Source: Dyella lipolytica (GTDB taxonomy: Bacteria > Pseudomonadota > Gammaproteobacteria > Xanthomonadales > Rhodanobacteraceae). Taken from it: a stretch of DNA of 64,000 nucleotides. Every line of letters begins with the position of its first letter. The first letter of the stretch is position 1. The notes beneath the pieces were generated by a model. The model worked only from the letters and a program-made list of their open reading frames with translations. It ran no database searches and was not told the origin of the DNA. Of the stretch, positions 9,653-19,400 are shown one piece after another. The stretch is taken from positions 62,001-126,000 of the forward strand of contig NZ_BSNQ01000003.1 in NCBI RefSeq assembly GCF_030160075.1. Reading direction: 5' to 3'. The position numbers were made by a program, and so were the translations under genes.

Positions 9653-10219
9653 CTATTGGCCCGTCCCAATCCGCTTCAGACCGCTGCCCGCCAGTACCTC
9701 GGCCCAGGGAAACAGCGGGCCGGGATCCAGCTTGCGGGGCACTTCCTTGCTGGGATCATCGCTAGCCGTCACGCGGGCGATGTCCAGATCTTCATGGCCG
9801 GCGATCTCGTGCAGGTTCGGGTAGTCCGTGCGCAACTGCGCAAGCAGGGCTCGCAGCGAGACGACCTGTGCTGCCGTGTAGGGTTCGGTCATGCGTTGTT
9901 GCTGCGAATCGAACCAGTTCGGATAACGCCCACGGTTGACCAATTCGATACCGATCGATGATGGGTTGTAGCCGCGCACCTGATGGGCCACGCGCGTGCC
10001 GGGTACATAGCGATATACCGCGCCGTCGCGGTCGATGTAGTAGTGGCCGCTGTTGCCGGTACCGTCTTCGTACAGCACCTTTTCACCGTATTCGCGGGCC
10101 GTCGCCAGGTCGGGCAATTCCGTGCAGTGAATCACCACCAGTGTGACCGCGCTGGCCGGGCGCCCGGGCAGTTTGGCGACATAGGGCAGGAGCTGGTCGT
10201 GAATGGTCAGCATAGGCAT
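9653..10219 (-). CDS. N-acetylmuramoyl-L-alanine amidase, Amidase_2 (AmpD-like)
   Basis: The 188-residue protein has the zinc amidase fold: VVIHCTE near residues 28-34 (first His ligand), GHYYIDRDGAVYRYV, RVAHQ, IGIELVN, then GHEDLD and RKLDPGPLFPW for the remaining ligand and catalytic region. Such enzymes cleave the muramyl-alanine bond of anhydromuropeptides or peptidoglycan. No signal peptide is visible, which favours a cytosolic recycling role like AmpD, but it is not orthologous enough by eye to name it. Two ATG codons (10219 and 10213) could serve as start. Confidence 0.87.
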   Translation of the reverse strand: MPMLTIHDQLLPYVAKLPGRPASAVTLVVIHCTELPDLATAREYGEKVLYEDGTGNSGHYYIDRDGAVYRYVPGTRVAHQVRGYNPSSIGIELVNRGRYPNWFDSQQQRMTEPYTAAQVVSLRALLAQLRTDYPNLHEIAGHEDLDIARVTASDDPSKEVPRKLDPGPLFPWAEVLAGSGLKRIGTGQ

Positions 10220-10344
10220 GCAGACAGTCTCGCATAGGCAGGTCGTTCAACGCGTGGCGCGCATTTAAGCGAGGTGTGGAGACATTGAATACATCCAGAG
10301 GGCTATCATGCGCGTCTTATTGAGCGACATTCATGGAGGCCGTC

Positions 10345-10872
10345 ATGCCCGGACACGTCATACTTTCCCACGGCTCGGACGCCGGTCCGGATGCCACCAA
10401 GGTCAGCGTGCTGGCGAAGATCGCCGAATCGATGGGATGGAGCAGCGAACGCCCGGACTACCGCGCCGACGATGCGTTGGGGCATGCAGGCTCGGTGGCG
10501 CCGCGTATCGCGCGGCTGCATGAGCGAATCGCCGCGTGCAGCGCGCCGCCGGTGCTGGTGGGCTCGAGCATGGGTTCGTTTGTCTCCGGGTTGGTGTCGC
10601 TGGAGCTGCCGGTAGCCGGCCTGTTCCTGCTGGCCACGCCGGCGCTGATCCCGGGTAACGATCTGGCGTTCGATGTGCGCCTGGATGTCCCTACGCTATT
10701 GATTCATGGCTGGCAGGATGACGTTTGTCCGCTCGACGAGATCTACGAGTTCGCCGGCCGGCGTCAGCTACCCTTGCTGGTGCTGGAGGACGACCATCGC
10801 CTGGGCGCCCATATCGATGCCATCGGCCGACAGTTCGGCCTCTTCCTGGAACAGCTGGCGAAACGCGCTTGA
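10345..10872 (+). CDS. Small alpha/beta-hydrolase
   Basis: The 175-residue product is a compact alpha/beta-hydrolase. It has HGSDAGPD near the N terminus (oxyanion region), the nucleophile elbow GSSMGS around residue 80, the acid in HGWQDDVCPLDE, and the catalytic His in DDHRLG. No signal peptide is present. The ATG at 10345 is preferred to the one at 10333 because a GGAGG box lies five bases upstream of it. Its stop overlaps the start of rlmKL, so the two are probably translated together. The substrate is unknown. Confidence 0.85.
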   Translation: MPGHVILSHGSDAGPDATKVSVLAKIAESMGWSSERPDYRADDALGHAGSVAPRIARLHERIAACSAPPVLVGSSMGSFVSGLVSLELPVAGLFLLATPALIPGNDLAFDVRLDVPTLLIHGWQDDVCPLDEIYEFAGRRQLPLLVLEDDHRLGAHIDAIGRQFGLFLEQLAKRA

Positions 10873-13055
10873 GTCCTTTTTTTGCAACTTGCCCCAAAGG
10901 GCTGGAATACCTGTTGCGCGACGAGCTGATGGCTCTAGGTGGAACGGACGTGCACGAAGCGCTCGCTGGCGTGCGGTTTTCCGGCACCCTCGAGACGGCC
11001 TATCGCGCCTGCCTGTGGTCGCGCCTGGCCAGCCGCATCCTGCTGCCGTTGGCTGAATTCGACGCCGCTTCCGACGAAGCGTTGTATGCCGGTGTGCAGG
11101 CCATCGACTGGTCGGAACACTTGGCGCCGCACGCCACGCTGGCCGTGGATGCCAATACGACGCAAAGCAAGATCTCACACAGTCAGTTTCTCGCGCAGCG
11201 AGTAAAGGATGCCGTAGTCGATCAATTCCGGCAGCGCGGCCAGGAACGTCCCGGCGTAGATACGGAAGAGCCTGACGTTCGCATCAATCTGAGACTGCGG
11301 CGCGATCGCGCCACCGTGTCCATCGATCTGGCCGGCGCCCCCTTGCACCGCCGCGGCTGGCGCGAGCAGCAAGGCGAGGCGCCGCTGAAGGAAAACCTTG
11401 CCGCGGCCATGTTGCTGCGCGCGGGTTGGCCGGCGATCTATGCGCAAGGCGGCGCGCTGCTCGATCCCATGTGCGGATCGGGCACCTTGCTCATCGAAGG
11501 CGCACTGATGGTGGCCGACGTCGCGCCGGGTCTACGTCGTTCGTATTACGGATTCCTCGGCTGGAAGCAGCACGACATTCCGCTGTGGCGCGGCCTGCTC
11601 GACGAGGCGCGCAAGCGTGCGGAAGCCGGAATGCCTGCGTTGCGCAGTTGTTTCTTTGGTTCCGATGCCGATTCGCGCATGGTGCAGACGGTCAAGCGGA
11701 ACGCGCAGGAAGCCGGTGTGGCGGGCTTCTTCACTTTGGATCGCCATGATGCGCAACACGTCGCGCCGCCGCCCGGATTGACCAACGGCCTGGTCATCAC
11801 CAATCCGCCGTATGGCGAACGGCTCGGCGATCGCGAAAGCATGCCGAAGCTCTATCGCATGCTCGGCGAAACATTGCGCGATCGCTTCACCGGTTGGCGT
11901 GCGGCCATTCTCGCAGGCGATGCCGAACTGGGGCGTGCCACCACCTTGCGTGCTGAAAAGAAGTACGCGCTGTATAACGGTGCACTCGAAACCGTACTGC
12001 TGATCTTCGAACTCCATCCGCGCGACGACACGCCGCGCGAAAGGGCGCCGCTTTCATCCGGCGCGCAGATGCTGAAGAACCGGCTCGAGAAGAACGTCAA
12101 ACATCTGAGCAAGCGGTTGGAGCGCGAAGGTATTCATGCATGGCGCGCCTACGATCAGGATCTGCCTGAGTACGCGGCAGCCATCGACGTGTATGCCGAT
12201 ACCGCCGGCGCAACGCATTTGCATATCCAGGAATACCGGGCACCTGCCGACGTTCCCGTCGAGGTGGCGAAGACGCGCATGCGCGAGATCGCCCGTGTTG
12301 CCGGCGAAGTGTTTGAGACACCCCGTGCACGCATCGCGCTCAAAACCCGCGAGCGCGGCAAGGGCGGTTCCAAATACGGCCAGTTCGATCAGCGCGGTGA
12401 ATTCATCGAGGTGGAAGAGGGCGGCCTGAAGTTCCTGGTCAATCTTTACGACTATCTGGACACTGGTCTGTTTCTCGATCACCGGCTGGTCCGCGCGAAG
12501 CTGCGTGAGCTCGCTGCGGGTCGGCGCTTTCTCAACCTCTTCGCCTATACCGCCACCGCTAGCGTTTACGCCGCCGCCGGCAATGCTCGTGATACCACCA
12601 GTGTGGACTTGTCAGGCACGTACCTCGAATGGGCATCGCGCAATCTTGCGCTGAATGGATTTTCCGGTGCGAAACATCGTCTGGTGCAATCGGATGCCAC
12701 CGGCTTCCTACAGCACTCGCGCGACCACTACGGTCTGATCTACGTCGATCCGCCGACTTTTTCAAATTCCAAACGTGCCGATGATTTCGATGTGCAGCGA
12801 GATCACGTCAAGCTGCTGCTGGCTTGCGCGGACCGGCTTAGCAGCGATGGCGTCATCGTGTTTTCGAACAACTTCCGTCGTTTCACACTCGATCACGCCG
12901 GGCTGGAAGAACGCCTGACGATCGAGAACTGGGGAGGCGGCAGTATCCCGTTCGATTTTTCGCGGCGCGCAAATATTCACGATTGCTGGCTGCTGCGGCT
13001 GCGCCCAGCTGAGGGCGAGGTAAATCCCTGGGATGGCGCCCGTGTAAAGAAATGA
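10869..13055 (+). CDS. rlmL: Bifunctional 23S rRNA methyltransferase RlmKL (m2G2445 / m7G2069)
   Basis: This 728-residue fusion carries a THUMP domain followed by two SAM-dependent methyltransferases. The RlmL part has DPMCGSGTLLIEGAL and the catalytic NPPYGERLG. The RlmK part has FLNLFAYTATASVYAA and YVDPPTFSNSKR. E. coli RlmKL is 702 residues. The family N terminus (FATCPKGLE.LL) begins right after the upstream hydrolase stop, so I place the start at the TTG at 10869, which overlaps that TGA. No ATG lies close to this position. A longer frame upstream runs out of frame through the hydrolase gene and is not coding. Confidence 0.92.
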   Translation: MSPFFATCPKGLEYLLRDELMALGGTDVHEALAGVRFSGTLETAYRACLWSRLASRILLPLAEFDAASDEALYAGVQAIDWSEHLAPHATLAVDANTTQSKISHSQFLAQRVKDAVVDQFRQRGQERPGVDTEEPDVRINLRLRRDRATVSIDLAGAPLHRRGWREQQGEAPLKENLAAAMLLRAGWPAIYAQGGALLDPMCGSGTLLIEGALMVADVAPGLRRSYYGFLGWKQHDIPLWRGLLDEARKRAEAGMPALRSCFFGSDADSRMVQTVKRNAQEAGVAGFFTLDRHDAQHVAPPPGLTNGLVITNPPYGERLGDRESMPKLYRMLGETLRDRFTGWRAAILAGDAELGRATTLRAEKKYALYNGALETVLLIFELHPRDDTPRERAPLSSGAQMLKNRLEKNVKHLSKRLEREGIHAWRAYDQDLPEYAAAIDVYADTAGATHLHIQEYRAPADVPVEVAKTRMREIARVAGEVFETPRARIALKTRERGKGGSKYGQFDQRGEFIEVEEGGLKFLVNLYDYLDTGLFLDHRLVRAKLRELAAGRRFLNLFAYTATASVYAAAGNARDTTSVDLSGTYLEWASRNLALNGFSGAKHRLVQSDATGFLQHSRDHYGLIYVDPPTFSNSKRADDFDVQRDHVKLLLACADRLSSDGVIVFSNNFRRFTLDHAGLEERLTIENWGGGSIPFDFSRRANIHDCWLLRLRPAEGEVNPWDGARVKK

Positions 13056-13118
13056 AACGCTTCAGTACAGATTAAGCGCGCCGGCCCGAACATTGAGCCA
13101 TCTTGACGGAGATGTGTC

Positions 13119-13511
13119 ATGTCCAAACGTAGTGTCGGCAAGTTCGTTGCAATCGGCCTGGCTCTTGCCTCGGCTGTGGCTCTGCCGGTTGGCGCATCTG
13201 CGCACGGCTGGGGTGGTCCCGGTTGGCACGGTGGTGGTTATGGCTATCACGGTGGTTATTACCACGGCGGCTATGGCTACCGTGGCGGTTACTGGAGCGG
13301 CGGTCGCTGGATCGCAGGCGCCATCGTCGGCGGTGCCGTGGCTGGCCTGGTGGCCGGTGCGGTTGCTGGTCCGCCGGTGTACTACGCCGCACCGCCGGCC
13401 GTGGTGTACGCACCGGGTACCGTGGTTTACCAGAGCGCGCCGGTGGTCACCACGGTGGTGACGTCCCCCGGTTACGAGACGCGCTATATCGGTCCCGCCC
13501 CCGGTTACTGA
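13119..13511 (+). CDS. Secreted Gly/Tyr/His-rich protein with a glycine-zipper segment
   Basis: The 130-residue protein has a clear signal peptide (MSKRSVGKF, then a hydrophobic stretch, ending ASAH near residue 29). A low-complexity stretch of about 35 residues made of G, Y, H and W repeats such as GYHGGYYHGGYGYRGG follows. Next is a glycine-zipper hydrophobic helix (AGAIVGGAVAGLVAGAVAG, about 63-81) and a Pro/Val/Tyr tail. Such proteins are frequent in Xanthomonadales and Burkholderia. No function is assigned. The zipper suggests membrane association or oligomers, and the histidines could bind metal, which is speculation. A strong terminator follows the stop. Confidence 0.75.
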   Translation: MSKRSVGKFVAIGLALASAVALPVGASAHGWGGPGWHGGGYGYHGGYYHGGYGYRGGYWSGGRWIAGAIVGGAVAGLVAGAVAGPPVYYAAPPAVVYAPGTVVYQSAPVVTTVVTSPGYETRYIGPAPGY

Positions 13512-13532
13512 TCGGTGCTTGATCGCGTAGAA

Positions 13533-13563
13533 ACAAAGAGCCCGGCCATGCCGGGCTCTTTGT
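13533..13563 (+). terminator. Rho-independent terminator after the Gly/His-rich gene
   Basis: A perfect 14-base-pair hairpin with a three-base loop (acaaagagcccggc / gccgggctctttgt) lies 21 bases after the stop at 13511. A CTTTTG tract follows on the plus strand. On the minus strand the stem is also flanked by T residues, so it may act for both this gene and the convergent DUF6491 gene. Confidence 0.88.
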
Positions 13564-13583
13564 CTTTTGTCCCGATGATCCGC

Positions 13584-14024
13584 TCAGGGATTCTTGCTGG
13601 GCTGTTGCGTCTTCACGCTATGGTATTGGGCTTTTGCGCGATAGCTATTGAACTGGTCTTCGCCGATCAGCCTAATCGACTGAATCGCGCAATCAGGTTG
13701 ATTTCTGGCGCGCACCTTTTCACCTACTCCGCCGCACATACGGCTACCCGTAGCTTTGTCGGACCTGCTCGGTACTAAAACCAAACCGGGGTTGCCAATA
13801 CCTAGTTTCTGGCAATCGGCTTGCAGGGTCAGCAGATAGCGCTGGTAGGGGCCTGTGCGCACGATGGCCGTTCTTGAATCCACCACATGCCACTCGTTGA
13901 TCTGATCGATGCGAATGCAGTCCCCGTAGGCCAAAGTGCTTCTTGCCGGGGCCGATTGGGCCAGTAGCGATCCCGCACTTATTGCAACGGTCAAAGTCAG
14001 CAGTACAGAAATGACGGGTTTCAT
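13584..14024 (-). CDS. DUF6491-like secreted protein
   Basis: The 146-residue product begins with a signal peptide (MKPVISVLLTLTVAISAGSLLA, cleavage near residue 23). The mature part has the DUF6491-type core: CIRIDQINEWHVVDSRTAIV, YLLTLQADCQKLG and three cysteines spaced through the domain. The family is common in Xanthomonadales and of unknown function, presumably periplasmic. The ATG at 14024 is supported by GAGGTGAC seven bases upstream; longer versions would add an unlikely N-terminal extension. It is convergent with the Gly/His-rich gene and divergent from egtB. Confidence 0.75.
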   Translation of the reverse strand: MKPVISVLLTLTVAISAGSLLAQSAPARSTLAYGDCIRIDQINEWHVVDSRTAIVRTGPYQRYLLTLQADCQKLGIGNPGLVLVPSRSDKATGSRMCGGVGEKVRARNQPDCAIQSIRLIGEDQFNSYRAKAQYHSVKTQQPSKNP

Positions 14025-14209
14025 AAAAGTCACCTCGATGCTGTGTGGATGTGCAGCAATCGCTTGAACTATCGCCGCGGCCATATTCCCGCCATACACG
14101 CATCACACAATATGAACGATGTTTGCGGCATGGTAGAGATTATGATCGCCCCTTGGTCCACCCCACACAAGGTGTATCGCAGCAAGTCCGTCCAGATCGT
14201 GCCTGTGCC

Positions 14210-15466
14210 ATGAATGTCTCCACGTTCCCAGTACATACCGAGGATAGCGTTGCGCGGTTCATGCGCATTCGTCGACAGACGCTGGCGCTCTGCGCCGGGT
14301 TGGGTCCCGAAGATCTGATGGTCCAATCGATGCCCGACGCCAGTCCAGGCAAATGGCACCTGGCGCATACCACTTGGTTTTTCGAGCAGTTCGTACTGGG
14401 ACACGATCCGGCTTACCGTTCGCTTAATCCTGCGTGGCATTACTTGTTTAACTCATATTACGAATCGGTAGGTCCGATGCACGCGCGTCCGCAGCGCGGT
14501 CTGCTGTCGCGGCCGACGCTGGACGACATTCGCGATTACCGGTCACGTATCGACGAAGCGGTAGGCGAGCTTATCGCGGCCGGTCCTGATGCTGCGCTTG
14601 CTGCACGGATCGAACTAGGCCTGCATCACGAGCAACAGCATCAGGAGCTTTTGCTTACCGACCTCAAGCATGCGTTCTGGTGCAATCCATTGCGCCCTGT
14701 TTATCGTGATTTACCGAGCGTGGTGGACGAGAGCAAATCGTTGCCCATGCGCTTCCTGGCATGTCGGGAAGGGCCGGTCGAGATCGGTCATCGCGATGGC
14801 GATGGTTTTGCCTACGACAACGAGACGCCTCGTCATCGAACGTGGCTTGCTCCGCACGCGCTCGGCAACCGCCTGGTAACCAACAGCGAATACCTCGCCT
14901 TCGTGCGCGAGGGTGGTTACCGCGAGGCCAATCTGTGGCTTTCCGACGGCTGGGCGACCGTACAACGCGAAGGCTGGCAGCGGCCGCTTTATTGGCAAGA
15001 AGACCTGTCGAGCGAATTCACGCTTGCGGGTATTCGCACGCTGGAGCCCGAGGCGCCGGTGTGCCACATCAGCTATTTCGAAGCCGATGCGTTCGCACGC
15101 TGGGCCGGCGCGCGTTTGCCTACTGAAGCCGAGTGGGAAAATGCCGCGGCTGGCCTGCAAGTCACAGGCAATTTCCAGGAACGCCACCGCTTCCATCCCG
15201 CCGCTGCAGCCCACGACGATGGTCTGCAGCAAATGTATGGCGACGTGTGGGAATGGACAGCCTCACCTTATGTGAGCTACCCCGGTTTCAAACCTCTGCC
15301 CGGTGCCCTGGGCGAATACAACGGCAAATTCATGAACGGTCAGTGGGTGTTGCGCGGTGGCTCCTGCGCAACACCGCGCGAACACATTCGCGCCAGTTAC
15401 CGCAATTTCTTTCCGCCCCATGCCCGCTGGCAATTCGCGGGCATCCGCTTGGGACAGGACCGATGA
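14210..15466 (+). CDS. egtB: Ergothioneine biosynthesis iron enzyme EgtB (sulfoxide synthase)
   Basis: EgtB joins trimethylhistidine (hercynine) to a thiol donor using oxygen and non-haem iron. The 418-residue product has the N-terminal DinB-like domain with WHLAHTTWFFE (His50 or His53) and HHEQQHQE (His140, His144), which supply the three-His iron site. A C-terminal sulfatase-modifying-factor domain follows (RLPTEAEWENAA, GDVWEWTASPY, VLRGGSCAT). The ATG at 14210 gives the expected length, though its ribosome-binding site is weak. The next gene, egtD, overlaps its stop. No egtA, egtC or egtE is near, so the thiol donor and the C-S lyase are unknown. Confidence 0.93.
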   Translation: MNVSTFPVHTEDSVARFMRIRRQTLALCAGLGPEDLMVQSMPDASPGKWHLAHTTWFFEQFVLGHDPAYRSLNPAWHYLFNSYYESVGPMHARPQRGLLSRPTLDDIRDYRSRIDEAVGELIAAGPDAALAARIELGLHHEQQHQELLLTDLKHAFWCNPLRPVYRDLPSVVDESKSLPMRFLACREGPVEIGHRDGDGFAYDNETPRHRTWLAPHALGNRLVTNSEYLAFVREGGYREANLWLSDGWATVQREGWQRPLYWQEDLSSEFTLAGIRTLEPEAPVCHISYFEADAFARWAGARLPTEAEWENAAAGLQVTGNFQERHRFHPAAAAHDDGLQQMYGDVWEWTASPYVSYPGFKPLPGALGEYNGKFMNGQWVLRGGSCATPREHIRASYRNFFPPHARWQFAGIRLGQDR

Positions 15467-16440
15467 GTGTGCAAGCTTATGTTGTACGGGACGAACAGCG
15501 TCCTCCCGATAATGCACTGTTGCAAGTTGTCCAGCGCGGGTTGCGTTCGCAACCCAAGCGATTGCCGTCGTGGTTGTTCTACGACGAGCAGGGTTCCGCC
15601 TTGTTCGAGCAGATTTGCGAACAGCCGGAGTATTACCTAACGCGTGCCGAGATCGCGTTGTTGAGCGAACACGCGGCCAACATCGCCGAGGTACTCGGAC
15701 CCGATGTTCGTCTGGTTGAATACGGCAGTGGTCACGCGATCAAGACACGCCTGCTGCTTGAACATCTGGCGACGCCAGTGGCGTGGGTGCCGGTGGAGCT
15801 TTCGTCCGAACCGTTGCGGTTGGGCATGCAGCGCATGGCGCAACATTTTCCGGAATTGCCTATCCAGCCGCTGTCGGTCGATTTCACGCGTCCCCTGCGG
15901 CTGCCGGTTCCACCGCGCGCACCACGCCGCACCGTGCTCTATTTTCCCGGCTCGACGATCGGTAATTTCGAAGAACGCGAAGCGGCGCAGTTGCTGCGCA
16001 AGATGCGCGGCGAAATGGGCGACAACGGCGGCATCCTGGTCGGCGCGGATCTGAAGAAAGATCGGGCCACCATCGAGGCGGCCTACAACGATCGTGCCGG
16101 CGTCACCGAGGCGTTTACGCTCAACATGCTGACGCGTCTGAACCGCGAACTGGGCTGCAACTTCGAGCTTGGTGCTTTCCGCCACCGCTCGCGCTACAAC
16201 GCGATGGCGGGGCGCATCGAAACGTATATCGTGAGCAAGCGGGAACAACGTGTACGTGTCGGTCGACTGCAGGTCTTGTTCCGCGAAGACGAGGCTATGC
16301 TGGTGGAATACAGCTGCAAGTATTCGCTCGAGGATTTTGCCGCGCTCGCCGCCACCGCGGGTTTAGCTGTGCAGCATGTCTGGACAGATTCCGCAGGCAT
16401 GTTCAGCCTGCAATATCTGACAAGAAGCAACGCCGGCTAA
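15463..16440 (+). CDS. egtD: L-histidine N-alpha-methyltransferase EgtD
   Basis: EgtD trimethylates histidine to hercynine, the substrate of EgtB. The 325-residue length equals known EgtD proteins. Visible features include WLFYDEQGSALFEQICEQPEYY, VEYGSGHAIKTR (SAM loop), YFPGSTIGNF and RLNRELGCNF. The ATG at 15463 overlaps the egtB stop (ATGA), which shows translational coupling. The longer open frame upstream is out of frame with egtB and not coding. With egtB this makes a minimal two-gene ergothioneine cassette. The gene ends ten bases before the convergent mfd. Confidence 0.95.
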   Translation: MSVQAYVVRDEQRPPDNALLQVVQRGLRSQPKRLPSWLFYDEQGSALFEQICEQPEYYLTRAEIALLSEHAANIAEVLGPDVRLVEYGSGHAIKTRLLLEHLATPVAWVPVELSSEPLRLGMQRMAQHFPELPIQPLSVDFTRPLRLPVPPRAPRRTVLYFPGSTIGNFEEREAAQLLRKMRGEMGDNGGILVGADLKKDRATIEAAYNDRAGVTEAFTLNMLTRLNRELGCNFELGAFRHRSRYNAMAGRIETYIVSKREQRVRVGRLQVLFREDEAMLVEYSCKYSLEDFAALAATAGLAVQHVWTDSAGMFSLQYLTRSNAG

Positions 16441-16450
16441 CAGGTGGTTC

Positions 16451-19400
16451 TCATGCCACCTTGCGGGCGCCCAATCGGATCAGGATTTCCTCGGCGCTGC
16501 GAATGCGTTCGCTGGAACCGGGTAGCTCCAGATTCACCTTCAACTTGTCCTGGCCGTCCAACTTGTAGATGCGCGGGTAATTCTGGATCAGGCGGATAAT
16601 AGCCATCGGGTCGATATCGGGCTTGTCGCGGAAAGTTACGCGGCCACCGTTCGCCCCGAAATCGAGTTTGCGAACGCCCAACGGCGTCGCCATCAGTTTC
16701 AGACCGGCGACGGCGAACAGGTGCTTGACGGCATCCGGAAGCAAGCCGAAGCGATCGATCATTTCCACCTGCAATTCGCGCAAGGCATCTTCGTCGCGCG
16801 CGCTGGTGATGCGCTTGTATAGCGTCAGGCGTGCGTGCACGTCGGGCAGATAGTCGTCGGGAATCAATGCAGGCAAATGCAGCTCCACCTCGGTTTCGTG
16901 CTCGCTGGTCAAGTCGAAATCGGGCACTTTGCCGGACTTCAGCGCGCGCACGGCGCGTTCCAGCAATTCGGTATAAAGGCCGAAGCCGATCTCCTGAATC
17001 TGGCCCGATTGCTCATCGCCTAGCAGCTCGCCCGCACCGCGAATTTCCAGATCGTGCGTGGCCAGCGTAAAACCTGCGCCGAGTTCTTCCAGCGACGCCA
17101 ACGCTTCCAGACGCTTCTCCGCATCGGCGGTAATCGACTTGCGATCCGGCACGATCAGATACGCATAAGCGCGATGATGCGAACGCCCCACGCGTCCGCG
17201 CAGCTGGTGCAGCTGCGCCAGGCCGAAGCGATCCGCGCGGTTGATGACGATGGTGTTGGCGGTGGGGACATCGATACCGGTTTCGATGATCGTGGTGCAC
17301 ACCAGCACGTTGAAACGCTGGCGGTGGAAATCCGCCATCACCTGTTCCAGCTCGCGCTCGGGCATCTGACCGTGGGCGATGCCAATGCGTGCATCGGGTA
17401 TCAGTTCCTGCAATTCGTGGGCGGTGCGTTCAATGCTGTCCACTTCGTTGTGCAGGAAATATACCTGGCCGCCGCGTTGCAGCTCGCGCTGGAAGGCTTC
17501 ACGGATCAGCGCCGCTTCCCAGGCGGAAATAAACGTGCGCACGGCCATGCGATGCGCCGGCGGCGTGGCGATCAGCGACAGGTCGCGCAGGCCGCTCATC
17601 GCCATATTCAATGTGCGCGGGATCGGTGTCGCGGTCATGGTCAGCAGATCCACTTCGGCGCGCAGCTTTTTCAGCTGCTCTTTCTGGCGCACGCCGAAGC
17701 GTTGTTCTTCGTCGACGATGACAAGGCCGAGCTGTTTGAACTTGATATCCGGCTGCAGCAGCTTATGCGTACCTACGATCACGTCGATCTGGCCATCGGC
17801 CAGGCGCTTGAGCGCCTCGTTCACTTCTTTGGTGGAGCGGAAGCGTGACAACACATCCACGCGTACCGGCCAATCCGCAAAACGATCCGCAAAATTGCGG
17901 TAGTGCTGCTGCGCGAGCAACGTAGTCGGCACCAGCACCGCCACCTGTTTGCCTGCGGTAGCGGCAGCAAAGGCGGCCCTTAAGGCGACTTCCGTTTTGC
18001 CGAAACCGACGTCGCCGCAGATCACCCGATCCATCGCACGCGGAGCAGCGAGGTCGCCCAGTACCGCATCGATCGCGTGCAGCTGGTCCGGCGTTTCCTC
18101 GAACGGAAAACTACTGCCGAATTCTTCGACCAGCTGGCGATCGATCGGCAGTGATTCACCGCCGCGCGCTTCGCGTTGCGCGTAGATCGCGAGCAATTCG
18201 GCGGCGACGTCGCGCACTTTTTCAGCCGCTTTCTTGCGCGCACGCTCCCACGCATCGCCGCCCAGCGAATGCAGCGGCGCCAGCTCCGGTGCGGTGCCGG
18301 AGTAGCGGCTGACCAAGCCCAGCTGCGCCACGGGGACATAGAGCTTGTCGCCTTTGGCGTATTCGATGGTGAGGAACTCGCCTTCCATGCCGCCCAGTTC
18401 CATCGAGACCAGGCCCTGATAGCGGCCCACACCGTGGTCGATGTGCACGATCGGCGAGCCGATGGACAGCTCGGTCAGATCGCGGATGATCGTTTCCGGA
18501 TCGCGCGCCGCGCCGCGCCGGCGTCGCCGTTCGGTGCGCACACGTTCGCCGAACAGCTCGCGCTCGGTGAGCACCGTGATCGCAGGCTTCGTCAGGGCGA
18601 AGCCTTGTTCCATCGGGGCGATGGTGATGGCAAGCCTGTTTGCATCGTCAAGGAAGGCTTGCCAGCCGTCGACGTTTTGCGGCCGCAGGCCGGTGGTGGC
18701 GAGCTGCTCAAGCAAGGCTTCGCGACGTCCCGCCGAATCTGCGGCGATCAACACGCGGCCTGGATAACTCTGCACGAAGTGACGCAGCGACGTACCCGGC
18801 TCTTCGCCCTTGCGATTGAGCGGTAGTTCCGGCGCCGGTTGTGTTCCTGCTGCAACGGCATGTTCGTGACCGCTTTCGACCACTTCCACGCGCAAGCGCT
18901 TGTTGAGTTGCTCGCGCAGTTGTTCGGGCGGTATGTAGAGCTCTGCCGGCGGCAGCACAGGGCGTTCGATATCGTGCGCGCGCTGGTCGTAGCGTTCGGC
19001 GGTCTGCACCCAGAACTGTTCGGCCGCGTCGCCCGTACCTTCGCCAAGCACGAACAGCGCGTCATCGGCGAGGTAATCGAACAGTGTGGCGGTCTGATCG
19101 AAGAACAGCGGCAGGTAGTACTCGATGCCGCCGGGCGTCACGCCTTCCTTCATGTCCTGGTAAAGCGGACAGCGACGCACATCGATCGGAAAACGTTCGC
19201 GCAGGCGGCTGCGAAACGCCTTGGCCGCGTCGTCCGTTACTGGAAATTCGCGCGCGGGCAGCAATTCCACCTTCTCGACCTGATGCTGCGAGCGCTGGGT
19301 TTCCGGATCGAAACTACGGATCGATTCCACTTCGTCATCGAACAGTTCGATGCGATACGGTTCCGCTGCGCCCATCGGAAAGATATCGATCAAGGCGCCA

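Noticed and set aside
10725-10868. N-terminal extension of rlmKL
   Set aside because: This part runs through the hydrolase gene in another frame and is Arg/Pro-rich; the THUMP domain begins after 10869.
17054-17848. Open frame of 264 codons on the plus strand
   Set aside because: It lies wholly antisense to mfd, and its product has no recognisable family; high GC and the mfd codon pattern explain it.
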